Shown in pieces: positions 12,101 to 24,278 of a stretch of 64,000 nt of DNA. This DNA is from Parasponia andersonii (lineage: Eukaryota; Streptophyta; Magnoliopsida; Rosales; Cannabaceae). Position 1 is the first letter of the stretch. The number at the start of each line of letters is the position of its first letter. Location of the stretch: positions 97,290 to 161,289 of the forward strand of contig JXTB01000198.1 of the NCBI GenBank assembly GCA_002914805.1. Direction: 5' to 3'. The notes beneath the pieces were generated by a model. It saw nothing but the letters and a program-made list of their open reading frames with translations, was not told the origin of the DNA and made no database searches. Made by a program: the position numbers and the translations under genes.

Positions 12101-12232
12101 ATATCTTCTTGTTTTGTGGTGTATGCTTCTGATATGAAATTCCGGATGGCAATTATTAATGCCCTTTGATTTTTGAAACTTCTTCCTTCGTATTATAAAC
12201 TTCTACATTGCTTTTTGCAGCACCCGAACTAG
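9135..12232 (+). CDS. MIKC*-type MADS-box transcription factor (AGL30/AGL65/AGL94 clade)
   Basis: Predicted exons: 9135-9319, 9514-9573, 9682-9700, 9846-9910, 10034-10049, 10136-10197, 10306-10402, 11107-11154, 11243-11370, 11645-12014 and 12221-12232. All have GT..AG borders and matching phase, giving 353 residues. The MADS domain is residues 1-57 (MGRVKLKIKKLENTNGRQAT, then KRKHGIMKKANELSILCDID), which binds CArG-box DNA. Next come SSIEEVIAKFAQLTPQERAK and a heptad-rich, K-like region spread over the small exons (about residues 80-175), then a Gln/Asn-rich C-terminus ending YPQHPN. The family's P-clade partners dimerise with S-clade MIKC* proteins and control late pollen genes in Arabidopsis; that role here is an inference. 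AGL65 and AGL30 have a similar length (just under 390). Exons of 19 and 16 nt make this gene easy to mispredict. A single N lies in intron 9 (11588). Confidence 0.92.
10403..11106 (+). other. Long seventh intron of the MADS gene (704 bp)
   Basis: Bounded by GTATGC and TTGCAG. It contains a stretch (about 10590-11000) with wording such as GGTTCTGGATTCAACCATTTGAG, which recalls degenerate transposon-derived sequence, but I could not assign a family. The open frames inside it have no recognisable domain. Confidence 0.4.
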
Positions 12233-12583
12233 ACCCATGAATGACTTTTCCTCATTCAGTGTTAAAAGTTGCTGGAGAAATTGGATCATTTGCTTTGGCA
12301 TATACTTATCCACCAGGATTTTTGCAGTTTTTCATACTTGCTATGTAAATTAGAAGGCAACCATTGAGTGATGTATAGTACGGGAACAACCTATAACACC
12401 ATGAATGCTAATCTCCGGCGAGCAGTAACGGGAGGAACAGTGCTTACTCCATTGAATGAGGCACCAGTTCGTGGTAGAAATTTTTCTGCCGATTTTATAC
12501 CTCAAAGTAGTTTTAGGGTGTCAAGATTGCTCATGGCAACAATGCAGCTGGTGCCTAGCCTTGGCCCCTCTCATTTTCTTGAG

Positions 12584-12633
<50 letters not shown>

Positions 12634-13569
12634 AAAAAGTACACATATCAATACAGGAATCAGTATCTCACATATGTGTTGAAACTTTTGCCTATCGTTT
12701 CATGTGTGGCAATTCAATACTATAGAAACTGCAGATAAATATACCTTCTTTTTTTTCTTTTGAGAGAAAATGTTTGTGTGGCTTCCACTTTCATTACAAT
12801 TCACTCTCAAAATAAACTTCTCACAGTTAAAAACTTTTACCATTTGACAGTTTCGTTTTCTGATGTGATTGTGAAATATAAGAGTTGTAAAATATAGTTG
12901 GATAGGAGACATGTGAACCACCCCAGAATAGAGTCAGGTTTGTGATATTTCCAACATGAAAAAAGCCAAATGACATCTATGGTAAATATTCTTATTTGAT
13001 GTCAACTGAATATGAATCCTAAAGAAGTCTTAACAGAAAGAGACATGAAAAGCCGATTGAGATGTAGATAGACACTGAAGTGATATGCCTTTTAGAGGTT
13101 TCAGAGTTGGTTTCCAACTCACCATGCATTGTCTAGCAATATAGTACACTCAATTTATTTCAGACCAAAAACATTTAAAAATAAAAAAATCCTTTTTCAC
13201 TTATTTATGTTACAGCTCCCTTCGAAGTTTAACCTAATTTTTCAGACATAAAAGCTTTAGAAATTAGGATTTGTTTGGTAGCAAAAATTTTGTAGCGTTT
13301 TATAGTAGAAAGGTGTAAAATCTATTTGCATAAGAATTAATCTCGTTAAATTTGTCCGTCACTTAACATACATAGATTAACCATGAAATGACAATGGTTC
13401 ATTTAAAATAATAATAATAATAATAAAATAATTAATTAATTAAAAGAAAAGCCTTGGAATCTTGGGCCTGGGATTAGGTGACCATACCCAACTCGAGTTA
13501 CCATGTTGGAACCTGGCCCTTGGTTGGTCCCAGCTCCGGTGGTGAGCATCATATGCATTTTTTTTTTCT

Positions 13570-13608
<39 letters not shown>

Positions 13609-13880
13609 GTCTACTGATTTTTTTTTTTCAAGAGCAACCTTTTTTTCCCTTTGTTTTTCTTTTCTTTTTTTTTTTTCAAGAGCGATGTTTTGACTTAAGA
13701 AAAACACACTATCAAATGTGTAGAAACTTATTAGTTTTATATTTTTATTAGCACGTGGTGTGCTTAGTATCACAAGTATTTTTTAGCATTTTTTTTTTTA
13801 AATAGAAAAAACTTTGCATATGCAATGTATGAAATAAAAGCTTCTGTTCTAATTTTAAAAATAATAGTTTTGGAATTAGA
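12233..13880. other. MADS 3' region and AT-rich spacer
   Basis: About 12233-12700 is probably 3' UTR. It contains a TA microsatellite (12586-12619) followed by a T-run, and another TA/T tract lies at 13575-13640. No coding region is recognised up to the inverted-repeat element that starts at about 13915. Confidence 0.4.
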
Positions 13881-13914
13881 GAACAACCTTTCAACTTGAT
13901 AAATTGAAAGTCAT

Positions 13915-15190
13915 TACCAAGGGTAGAGTACCCGATAGATATGCTAAATTTTAGTATTCGACTAAAAAATAACTTTTAAATGGTATGCTATATTTAGTAT
14001 AAGTTTTAGTATGTAATATTTATTGTGCTAAATATAACATAAAGAACAGGACATACTAAATTTTAACATGTGATATTATGTATAATATTACAAATTTTCA
14101 TATGTTTTATAATATTATCAAAATTTGATGTATGTATGTATAGATATTTTTTTATTAAATTTTATTTACAAGTTTATCCTTACTAATTACAATCAATTAG
14201 CATTAATAGCATAACAAAATTTTATTTACAATTTTTTTTGCATTGGTCAGTTTATTCATTTATGTAGAATATAAGTACTTTGTAAATCAATAGGTGAAGT
14301 TAATGAGTATTTTTTTAAGTAAAAAGGAAATTTATTATAAAAATAAACTAATTGCTACCGTATGAGCATTACAATAAGAAATTTCTTAACGACAAAAAAG
14401 TCATGAATACTAAAAAAAACTAATCTTAGCACATATATGAGTGCTTCATTCCCAGAACGAAAGATAAAGTGACAAGAACTACCATTATTATCTCTTAATA
14501 AAGAGCTCGAATAATAAGCACTATTGCTAGATATATCATTAAAGGAGTTCACTATATCCACAATAACTTTGAAATTAATTTTTATCACATAGATAGTGAA
14601 TCTCTGAGACACCACAAGATCTGAATTTTTATCATCTTGAAAGATAACACTAATATCGATAGATTCCGCTTTGATAAACCGTGCATTATCTTTGGTAAAC
14701 TGTGCATTGCCTATATTAAATTTCTTCCAGATTTGGATCATAGAATATTCAGATCTAGAAAAAAAATATTTTAAGAAAAATAGATAAAATGAATAAAACT
14801 TACATATATCTAGAATATAGTAGAATAACAAATAAAACTTACAAAGATATAGAATCTGGTATGACAAAACTCATAAGAATAAAAATATATCCCTCTCCGG
14901 TGAGATAGAGATCACAAGAGAAGTTTTGAGGAGGAATACGAGTTTTAAGAAAGAGAAAAAAAAATTTTATTTTATGATGAGTAATTAGATAATAGAATAA
15001 TAAGAGCTAATAGTAAAAGAAATATTTTGTACATAAGATTAATATTTAAAATATAAAATAATATTTCTTAAAACATGAATACGTTAGAGTAAAAATAAAA
15101 AATTACGTGCTGAATTTAACATGTTATACTAAATATAGCATTATCACAGCCTTTTTAACAAAATGTATCGAAGATGTTCTAAGAATTGAT
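13915..15190 (-). mobile_element. Inverted-repeat DNA transposon remnant carrying an RNase H-like fragment
   Basis: ATGCTATATTTAGTATAA occurs at about 13984 and, as a perfect 18-base inverted copy, at about 15130. Weaker outer similarity extends each way (GATAGATATGCTAAATTTTAG on the left; GAACATCTTCGATACATTTT on the right, minus strand). These ends resemble the 'GAGCATCTYCRA...TGCTAAA' ends of small plant DNA transposons. Inside, a minus-strand 170-codon open frame (14355-14867) has a C-terminal part, HFIFRSGNEALIYVLR, that looks like the end of an RNase H-like (RVT_3) domain, where HxxRxGNxxAHxLA is usual. Exact ends and superfamily (MULE or other) are uncertain. Confidence 0.5.
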
Positions 15191-16690
15191 GTCCCAAAGG
15201 ATTTTGCTCCTTTTAAAAGGTGACACTCAGCAATAGGAAAAGACTAGCAAAAAGGCTGACTAGTTTCTAATACACGAAATTTTCTTTGCATTAATTATAT
15301 GGTGGGCACCATCCTTATTATTTCCTATAAATGTTAAATTAATGATGTGATTGGTCAGTATAGTTACCCTTTTATTTCTCTTAAAGAAGCTAAGATAACC
15401 CTAGTTTTCCCCCCCCAAATGAGGACTCTTTGCAGGGTAGAATACAAGGAATCTAATTACTACACTATTATTATTATTATTATTATCATCACTTCTGAAA
15501 AACAACGCTTTAGGTAGAGGGATAGTCATTTTATCACTACCTCTCACTTTCACCCTCAGCAGGTAATTTTGGAGAGTTGTAGTTCAAAAACACTAATCAA
15601 ATGCCAGTTGTCCTTTTTTTTTTTCCAAAAAAAAAATGAATTTGCATATATTTTCCTGCTACATTACATATTTTATATGGTGTATGCAATCATATTATTA
15701 ACCTATACCTGAATTCTACATCATAAAATTCTCCAATGTTAGGCTGTGATTTTTTGCATAACTATGAGAAGTCATCAAGACTTTTCTTGTCCGATCCCCA
15801 CTCCTACACGTAACTTGTAAAATCAACATTTCAGATTGGTTTGCACATTGACTCAGACTTCACTCAAAGAGTTTGTTGTGTATTCAATTCATAGTCACTG
15901 CCCATTTAAAGCTTTGCTGCGATTACACCTCCGACTCCTTGTGATTTTTGCCCATGATATGACCTAAGACAACTTAAAAAATTAAAGTTAAAAAAAAAAA
16001 GGGTATTCCAGAGTAATAATTTTATTTTTTATTTTTTCAATGTTTAGATGAGATTTTCCAATACTTGAATTAAGAATGTGGTTAGACAAAATTAGTGTTG
16101 CAAGTTTTAGAACAAATCAAAAACTTACAGGAGAAAAAAAAGCCAATAGCACTTATTGCACTTAATTATTTATAAGTCATTTTCTTTGTTCTGACTGATA
16201 CTACTTTTTCTTTTTAGAAAACTACTTAGTTTGTCAAATGTCCACTCAAATCAATTCCAGAAGTTAAATTTAACTGCTAAAAGTAGACGTTAAAGGAGTA
16301 TGAAAAATTAGTTATAACCTTTTTTACTCATGTTCTTTTAATTAAAAAAAAATGGAATTTCGATACTTAAAACCCAAATTTGTAAGAAAGACTCGCTTTT
16401 GGATTTGGATCCCATGCTAACTTGGTGGGCTAAACGGTGGCCCAAAAAAATGTCATATCACATTTAGGGTCCAACACGCAATACAGTTTTAGATGATTTT
16501 TCTTTTTCCTCTCCTTTTTTACTGGTTGCAACAGTAACTGGGTCTCCTTCATTTTATTTTATTATTTTTTTTTTTTTATGCTTAAACATTTGATATGCAA
16601 AAATAAGGAAAACAGATAGTAAATTAGCACTCTATTAATAGTTGAAATTGGAAATATACACTTCTAATTCTCCAAATACATTTCAAACAT
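15191..16690. other. AT-rich spacer, no gene recognised
   Basis: Homopolymer runs (C-run at 15410, T- and A-runs) and a TTA triplet repeat at about 15468-15486. No open frame with recognisable homology on either strand, and no RNA gene seen. Confidence 0.5.
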
Positions 16691-17117
16691 ATACTAATAA
16701 AGGGTGAAACTCAGCTCAGCAGAAGAAGCTGATTGCAATGACCTCGAAAATCCCAAAGGAACAAAATATCATCCACTATTCAAAAACTAGTGTGAGCGGG
16801 TGGTGAAAGGAGACCACCTCTGCCACCCCTGCTTTTGCTAAAGGAGAAAAAGCCTCCAAGAATGAGTAGAGTAGTGTTACCCTACAACAATACATTCTAA
16901 AATCAAAATGAAGAGCCATTTTTAAAATAAGCCCTTCAAATTTTTTCAAACCAGAAAGCCAAAAAGGCCGACCCCATAAAACATAGTATACTACCTAATA
17001 CCTTAGCATACTACATGTCATATACTAGTATAGATAACTCCAGTATAAACATATGAAAAGAGACTCCTAGTAGTGTATATAATTTATGGCTAAATACTTA
17101 ATGGAAAGGGAAATGTC
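16690..17117 (-). other. Expansin 3' UTR region
   Basis: This stretch lies downstream of the TAG stop on the minus strand, has no coding potential and is less AT-rich than the surrounding spacer. It most likely holds the 3' UTR and polyadenylation region. Confidence 0.4.
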
Positions 17118-18377
17118 CTAGCGAAATTGGGCACCAGAGAAAGTCTGTCCGAAGGACCAGCCAGCTGGGGCGACATTGTAGGACACAATGGTGCGGCCAT
17201 CACTGGTAGTGACCTTGAATGAGAGGCTTTGGCCATTGAGATAGGAGTTGCTTTGCCAGTTCTGGCCCCAGTTTCGGGACATAGCTTGCCAGCCAGTTCT
17301 GGACCCTTTGATGGAAGCAGCATGGACATCACCGGCACCACCAACGTTGGTGATTAGGACCAGGTTGAAGTAGGAGTGGCCATTGATGGTGAATCTGATA
17401 CCTCCCCTTCTTCTGCAGGGTACCCTACAAAATGAAAAACCGAGACAAACCCAATTACTTTCCGAGGACAAATATAATACTAGTCAACATTTAGAAAACA
17501 GAAGGGGTAACAAAAGAAAAAAAAGCAGTGTTCTCAACACTTGAACCAAACCCTCTTAACAATTAGTGCTAAAGTGGGAAGGAAACTCTTAAGGTAACTT
17601 TTATGCTTTAAATTTTTGTTTTTCTATTCAAGATTTTACTGCAAAGTAGAATTCTCACAAAAGTTCTAATTGACCAAAATGTTCATGTACTTGAAAACTC
17701 TAATCTTCCTCAGAGCTCTAAAGAGAAAAAAATGCTACTTTTGCACCAAACTTCATTAAAACGAACAATTTATATGGTCAAGATAACAACATTAACAAAG
17801 GTCAACTGATTTTACCTTCTGTAAGCCACAGGGACGATTCCAGCTCTGTACTGAGCAATGTGCTGGAAAACAGGCTGAGACAGATCAAAGTGGTGCTGAG
17901 GAGGGTTACACCAGCCGCCGGCATTGTTAGGGAGAGCATTGTTTGGTGGGCAGAAGTTAGTGGCTGTGACCACAATGGAGCCGGGCAGGCACCATTTAGG
18001 GTCACTCGCACACCTAATCTCATAGCAAGATCCACAGCTCAAACCATTGTTGAACAGAGCAGTACTGAGAGCAGCAGTGTTGGTTCCATACCCTTGGCTG
18101 TAGAGGTTCCCATATCCACAAGCCCCACCTATTAAAAAAAAAATCAGAGGAAATATCTCAGTTGAGTGGAAGACTCCCCTAAAAAAAATGAACATAAATC
18201 TCAAAAATATGATGACCAAAGTCAAAAGTCCTCCATTTGATTCATACCCATTGTCCCAGAAGCATCACTCCCTCCATAGAAAGTGGCATGAGCATTAATC
18301 CAACCCCCACCACTGTAGCAATGGGCTGAGGACACCATTGCCAAAAAACCCACCAAGAGAAAACCAGCAAGAGCCAT
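17118..18377 (-). CDS. EXPA1: Alpha-expansin, EXPA1/EXPA10-like
   Basis: Exons on the minus strand: 18377-18248, 18128-17816 and 17424-17118, with GT..AG borders; 249 residues. A signal peptide is clear ([20 protein letters not shown]). The mature protein starts [20 protein letters not shown]. Domain 1 (double-psi beta barrel, about 25-140) has [20 protein letters not shown], the family cysteines and the HFD motif at 123-125. Domain 2 (CBM63, about 155-249) keeps [20 protein letters not shown] and [20 protein letters not shown]. Secreted expansins loosen cell walls non-enzymatically at acid pH during growth. The C-terminus [12 protein letters not shown] and the neighbouring genes fit the Arabidopsis EXPA1/EXPA10 group better than other subgroups. 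The gene appears intact. The start was chosen at MALAG because the longer upstream frame crosses a splice acceptor. Confidence 0.95.
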
Positions 18378-18600
18378 TCTTTTCACCTGCATCAAGAATA
18401 ACAAATAAAGCACTTAGCTTTTTTGCTTCTTGTGAAAACACTTTTGTTATAATGCAAGTAAGAGGAAAATGTAGGAGGGCTAAAGATGGTTACTTTGAAG
18501 AGTAATGAGCTCTCAAAAATAGAACGAAGGAAGGAAAATAAATGTGAGGTGGATGAGTGAAGAGAATGTGGAGCGGGCTGGGGGTATTATATAGAGCTTT
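18378..18600 (-). promoter_or_regulatory. Expansin promoter and 5' leader
   Basis: On the minus strand CTCTATATAATACC (TATA box, TATATAA at plus positions 18587-18593) lies about 210 bases upstream of the ATG. A probable leader intron runs from 18493 to 18387 (donor CAAA|GTAACC, acceptor GATGCAG), placing the last leader exon at 18386-18378. Spacing from the TATA box to the inferred leader is normal for a plant gene. Confidence 0.6.
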
Positions 18601-21600
18601 AAGGAGGGAAAGATGGGGCTAAGGACTATTAACCACCGTCACAACTAACACTTTTTTTCAGGCTTCTGGGGACCACGAACGGCTGGGGTTATATTATATG
18701 ACTAAGCGGTTTTCATCAAAACCATTCTTATAGTTTAAAAACAAGTCTGTTTTGGCCTTTTGGGTTTTTTGAATAGGCCTAAGGCTGGTTTTTGAAGGGA
18801 AAAGCGTGTGGTTTTGTTGCTGTCTCAAATGGGAAATCCCCCAAATCCAAGTGGGGCATAGTGGCTTTTAGCCTCTTATGGTTAACAAACTACCATACCC
18901 AACACCCACATGCAAGGCATCGACCATTTGCCGCGATACCCCTTTGGATTTATTTTGTTCCTTCTGCTTCTCTCTGCTTTTTTTAGCCTCTTCTTTTCTT
19001 TTTCTTTTTTTTTTTTCCCTTTACTTTACTAATTAATCTTAATGTTTTCTTACTACAAAAAAACTAATTAAACTTAATACATCGAGCACACCCAACTGAG
19101 AACTCACTCTAATAGATGACCATAATATGTTACTCGCAACTAACCATAGCACGGTTGTTTGAGCTTTTTGGTGAAATGGGTTTTAGTTTACTTAACCAAA
19201 AGATACTAAATTGGATTAGCTTAATGGAAAATTTGAACTTTTTGAGACCAAAGAGACATAATTATTTCTCTACTCTACTTTTGTTCTGTCTTTTGCAGTA
19301 AGTGTTTTCTTTGATTCCACAGCCGTTTATTACGACTGAGCTTAGGAGTTGGAAGAGTTTAATGCTCTCAAGTCTTTTCTGGTAAAAAGAATTAAATCCC
19401 GGGTATTTTTTTGACTGCCGCATTAAATGAAAGAGAATTTATTATCTACTCTTCCCAAGTGTTGGTTCCCCACCATTGAATAATAGTTTAGACAATTTAG
19501 CATATATATGCATGTAACAGCTTTGCACGGTTTCAAAACGCAGCGCAGCCTACCTTTATCTCCATCAGTCTATCTACTATGGGCCCCCATTCTTGTTCTC
19601 ATGGACGGCCCGTATGCAACTCGACACGTTCCAAAGTACTGTGTATGATTCTATCAAAGTTTGAAACGGAGCGAAATTTAAGGCCCTTAGCACGTGGCTG
19701 ATGACATTCTTAGCTATACCTTACTGTAATTGAAAAATACCTCAACGCCTCTAACTCATTAAAGTATCGTTCTCTACTTATCTCTTTTATTTTTATTTTT
19801 TAAACAATATTGAAATAATGTATTACTATCGAATATTATGGTAAAACAACTTGAACCTAAAATTTTTTTTAGTATCTTACAATACAAGTCGATTACTGAC
19901 TGTTTCACGACTTTGTGAAAATTTAGATTTAAGAAAGACATAATAATGCGATTGTTGTTAGTAACACTAAAAAATTTGAGAGAAAAAGAAAAGGACATTC
20001 TTGTTAGTAACACTAAAAATTTGAGAGAAAAAGAAAAGGAGTGAAAGGTATGAAAGTTTATGCTTAAATGAAGTCTGTCTGGCTTATCTTTATGACCTGT
20101 CAGATAAAAATCATTTGGCAGAGGTGATTATATGTGTGTGTAAGTGTGTAACTGATATCAATATGGGACAATTAATGGTGGGTTTTTCTTTACTTTAAGG
20201 AAAATGGTGATTATTTATTAATTACGAAGATAAGATGTGCATGGAAAACGATAACTATTTAACAAGGATTTTGAATTGACTAAGAGATATTAAGACCATG
20301 ATTCGCGGTATTAGTGTTTCAATCATCTTAAATAAGTGCCAAATACTAAGTCCAAACACAATCAGCTCCGTAGCTTGTACCTATTCATTGACTTGAAAAG
20401 AATAAATTTGTTAGTGGTTACACATAATAATGTAATATATTTTTATTCCTTTGTAACGGCTTAGTTTTTTCCATTGTCTTTCTTTGTTTTTTTTTTTTTT
20501 TTGTTGCCCCTTTCAATAATACAAATATTATATATGTATATGTATAGAAAAGTCTTAACAGCATTTTAATAATGAATTAGCTGAATTCACCATAGGGGGG
20601 TTTTTCTAATCTGTTGAAAAAAAATAAAAAAATAAAAACCGCTAGGTGTAAGAAAGAAAATTTGGTCATTTTTAAACAAACTTCAAATGAGCTTACCTAA
20701 ATCAAGACCCTAGAATTAAGAACATGCTTAAACTACATAACAACTCATTTATAAGAAGAAAAAGAAAAGGGAATATTGGAGCCAAATATTTTAGACCATG
20801 CTTGTCTTGTTATGGTAATTTTTAAATTTTATTTTATAACAACCAATTTAAAAAAAAAAAAAAAACATTAAGGTATTTATCAGGTTGTGACAATTGTCTG
20901 TGGAAAGGGACGTATAAGAGAGACCTTTAACGGCGCCAGAGTAGCAGCTGCACATGCAATTCCCTTGTCTTCATCTTATTGTTCAAAACCCAGTTGGCTT
21001 TCTCATGAGATTTTTTCTTTTGAATTTTTCATTTTTATTTTTTACTTTTCTCGGCTGAATTTGAGATTCCTTCAGTCCAAACAAGCCCTTGAGTAAAAAG
21101 CTTAAACCAGGAAGAAAATAACAGAACAAACTGACAAATTAATTAAAAATTCACATCAGATATAGCCCAAAAAAGAGAGAGGAAATTACTGTGCCATCTC
21201 TTGGTCTTTGTGCCCTTCATGGGCTTACTTCTCTGAGTGGCCAGTTTAGGCCTTAGGGTATGTGCCCCATTGGAGGATATGTGGAAGAGGGCGAGTCTTC
21301 AGCTGTGAACCTCAGACTGTCAGTGAATAGTAATGTCCAATTCCAACCCTAGTCAAATATTTTCATACTCATTAAGAAATTACACTAGAGTGGTTTTCTT
21401 TTTTGGAAAAAATAGCATTTTCTTTTAATTTTTGCCAAGGGTTTATTGAGATAATTAAGTTTGGAATAGTTTGTCCTAAAATTAGTAAAAGTAATCTCAC
21501 TTTATCCCTAAGGAAGCATGGAAGGCTTTAAAATTAGCATGAACTGTTTTTTAACTAAGGAAGCGATTGAGATTCGAGGAAGTCAAAAAAAAAAAAATCC

Positions 21601-23011
21601 AGTGAGTCAAAAGTCAAGAAGTTAATTTTGGGGCAAAATAAGATTAGTTCCGCTAATTTTAAGAGACAATGCGTCAAATTCAATTATCTTATGAGTTGGC
21701 AAAAGTTAAGGTAAGGAGGTTATTTTGTCTTTTTTTAATCCCATATTTATTTCCATTTTATCAAGGGTTTTAGAGACTATTTAAAAAGGGTAGAAAAGGC
21801 CGGATTGGGCTATTTTCGTAAAAATATAATCAAAAGAAAGAGATGAAAAATTCCAAAATGGTTTGATGTGAAGATATTCCACATGGAAAGTTTCAACGGC
21901 CAAAACCAATGATAACCAACTTGCAGTTGGGATCGGAAACGCCAAGGAGCCCCTAACTTCCTTTTGTACTGTGCACTTTTTGTGCTGACACTCTTCGGAG
22001 ATTTAATCTGGACCGTTGATCTTTTCTCTTAGTGGTATCGGATGCTGATGCCCTACTCAGATTTTGCTTCCCTTTCATGTTCCCTCACCCATTCCCCTGT
22101 TGCTAAGGATTCACTGTCCATCCCTCTGCTTTCAGGATTTGATACACTGCAACTAGATGTCGAATTGAAATATCACATCCATTCTTGACTAACAAATTTA
22201 CCATTTCTTTTTTCCTTTTCTTCCTCAAATCTACCTTTGTAAAATCTAGGTAAAAAAATTTCCTATGTAGGAGAAATTGTCACTTGGGGGACCAACATAT
22301 ATAATTTTGTTACAAGAGTACAAAGTCTCATTAGAAACAAACTTGTAAATTTGAAGTGTAAGAGTGAATTATCAATATTTCGGGTATTCATATATAGTTC
22401 TATAAAACATGATTCATTTTAGATAATGCTAAAGATAACAAGTATTGAAATCTTAGTCACTATATTTCTTTGAAGACTTCATCTTTATCATCTTTCTAAA
22501 TCATACTTATTTTGATTTCTACCTATCAAGGAGGGAGGGAGAGATACCTCTCTCTACTAATACTTTCTTTTTTTCTACTTTTATATTAATCATTATTTAT
22601 GCCTGAAGGGTATGTACCATAAAATTTACATCCGTAGTTATATATTTTCTGTCACCTTATTCTAAATTTCTGTGAGAGTTTTGTTTGTTTTTATTTTATT
22701 AATGTAATTTATGTTTTCTTTCCAAGATGAAATTTCTTATGATGTTTTTTTATTTTTTTAAAAAGTGAGACTTAATTAATGACTACCACTTATTATAAAG
22801 GTAAAGAAAAATAACTCACATATCTTTCACTACTAAAATTTGAACCTTTGACTCTCCAATTCACACACATCCCTCAAAGATGTTGATTGAGTGTAATTCA
22901 CAGTATATTAATTGACTATAATTCACAGTACAATATTCATGATCGTACATATTTTAATTACTAATAGTGAAAATAAATAAACAATACTATTGGGACTTGC
23001 AACAATTTGAC
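18601..23011. other. Intergenic spacer, no gene recognised
   Basis: It holds a 46-bp tandem duplication (about 19954-20040) and several A/T runs. The less AT-rich parts at 20880-21340 and 21890-22140 contain phrases common in plant upstream regions (AATCTGGACCGTTGATC at about 22005). No open frame here shows recognisable homology on either strand. The Tat-type retroelement begins at 23012. Confidence 0.45.
19954..20041 (+). repeat. Tandem duplication, unit about 43-46 bp
   Basis: TTGTTAGTAACACTAAAAA followed by TTTGAGAGAAAAAGAAAAGGA occurs twice in direct succession, nearly identical. Probably a recent local slippage or repair duplication. Confidence 0.9.
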
Positions 23012-23613
23012 TATTGACGGAAGTTTTGTAAACAACGAATTTAGGAAATTAAAAGATGTGACTTGTATGTGAAAATAGTTGATAAATTAAAGCAAATAAG
23101 GATATACGAATTTTATAGTGATTCAACCCAAAAAAAAAAGAGCCTACATCCCCTATTTTTCACTATTTTTTGGAGAATTACAAGAGTTTCTCTAAGTGTC
23201 AAGATGAGAGCAAAGAGAATTATAGAGTGTGTAGTGAAGTAATTGTGAGTTAATTGCGTGATGATCAATAATGAGACTGAGACACTTTTACATAAGTGAG
23301 GGTGACTCAACGTTTCTCAATTGTGAAAATGGAAAGTACATAATCAGAAAATACAACTTTAGATAATAATACAAAATTGAGTAACAACCAAAAAATAGAT
23401 TGCTTGATCTCTACTTAAAAGCTTATTTCATTTTCCTCTCAAGTTACCTATTTGAAGAAGTTTGATTTAGTTTCCTTTTCTACTGCTCGCGTATTTATCT
23501 ATTTAGAGTATATCGAATTATTGGTTATTTCCAATATTTGACCTAGCGCATTCTCCTCAATCGTTGAATTTCTTTTTATGACATTAACCAATATATAGAT
23601 TTAAGATCGCACA
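23012..23613 (-). repeat. 3' LTR of the Tat-type element
   Basis: It matches 37806-38407 along its whole length, same orientation. Shared phrases include GTTGATAAATTAAAGCAAAT, TTTTTCACTATTTTTT and GTGATGATCAATAATGAGAC. On the minus strand it begins TGTGCGATC. Boundaries are good to about five bases. Confidence 0.85.
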
Positions 23614-24018
23614 ATAATTGTCCCTAACTCTATTAGTCTTTTAGGGCTAAATGGAGCTTTCTACTCTAATAAGTGTGAGTTGAAGAGTGCGATGCCATGG
23701 GGTCATCTCAAAACCCTCGAAAAGCCACGAAAATCTCGAATAACATTTTTTCAGAACCGCACATACATTTTCTGGACATACGCAACCACGTGTCATTTAT
23801 AATTTTAGGGTCTGACGAGACTCGAAAAGACTTTTCCATTTCCCAAGCAAATGCAATGATAGTAACAACTTTAGTAGTTGTTTCAAATCAAGGTTTTTTA
23901 TATTTCAAAATCAATTGATCTGATTTCGAAAAATCAATTATCCCTCGTGAATCTTGGCCATTAGATCCTGAAAATTTACTTCATGAATCTACGGCTCATA
24001 ATTAATCTCTCTTAAGTG

Positions 24019-24236
24019 TATAAAATCTATTTTTCTTTTTTTTCTCCATTTTCATTTTCAGAATCCGAAACCTTTAAGCTTTAGAATTCCAAAAATCCTC
24101 AAGAAATACTTTTTCGGTAGAACTTAGGAACATTCTTCCTTCCCCATCACCGGCGAACTTGACCATTACTTTAGCTCCTTTTTTCCAGTGATATCAATCT
24201 AGACCTCTCAGAGAATAATTTTCAACCACAGGTTGG

Positions 24237-24278
<42 letters not shown>

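Noticed and set aside
12368-12682. 104-codon plus-strand open frame downstream of the MADS gene
   Set aside because: It lies after the well-supported stop and ends in a TA/T microsatellite; more likely 3' UTR. An extra exon would need a transcript to support it.
17860-18135. Plus-strand 91-codon open frame across the expansin second exon
   Set aside because: Antisense shadow of a well-supported expansin exon.
24240-24273. CT microsatellite considered as a sign of a host gene promoter
   Set aside because: It lies between the LTRs of the Tat element and is better read as part of that element's antisense leader.
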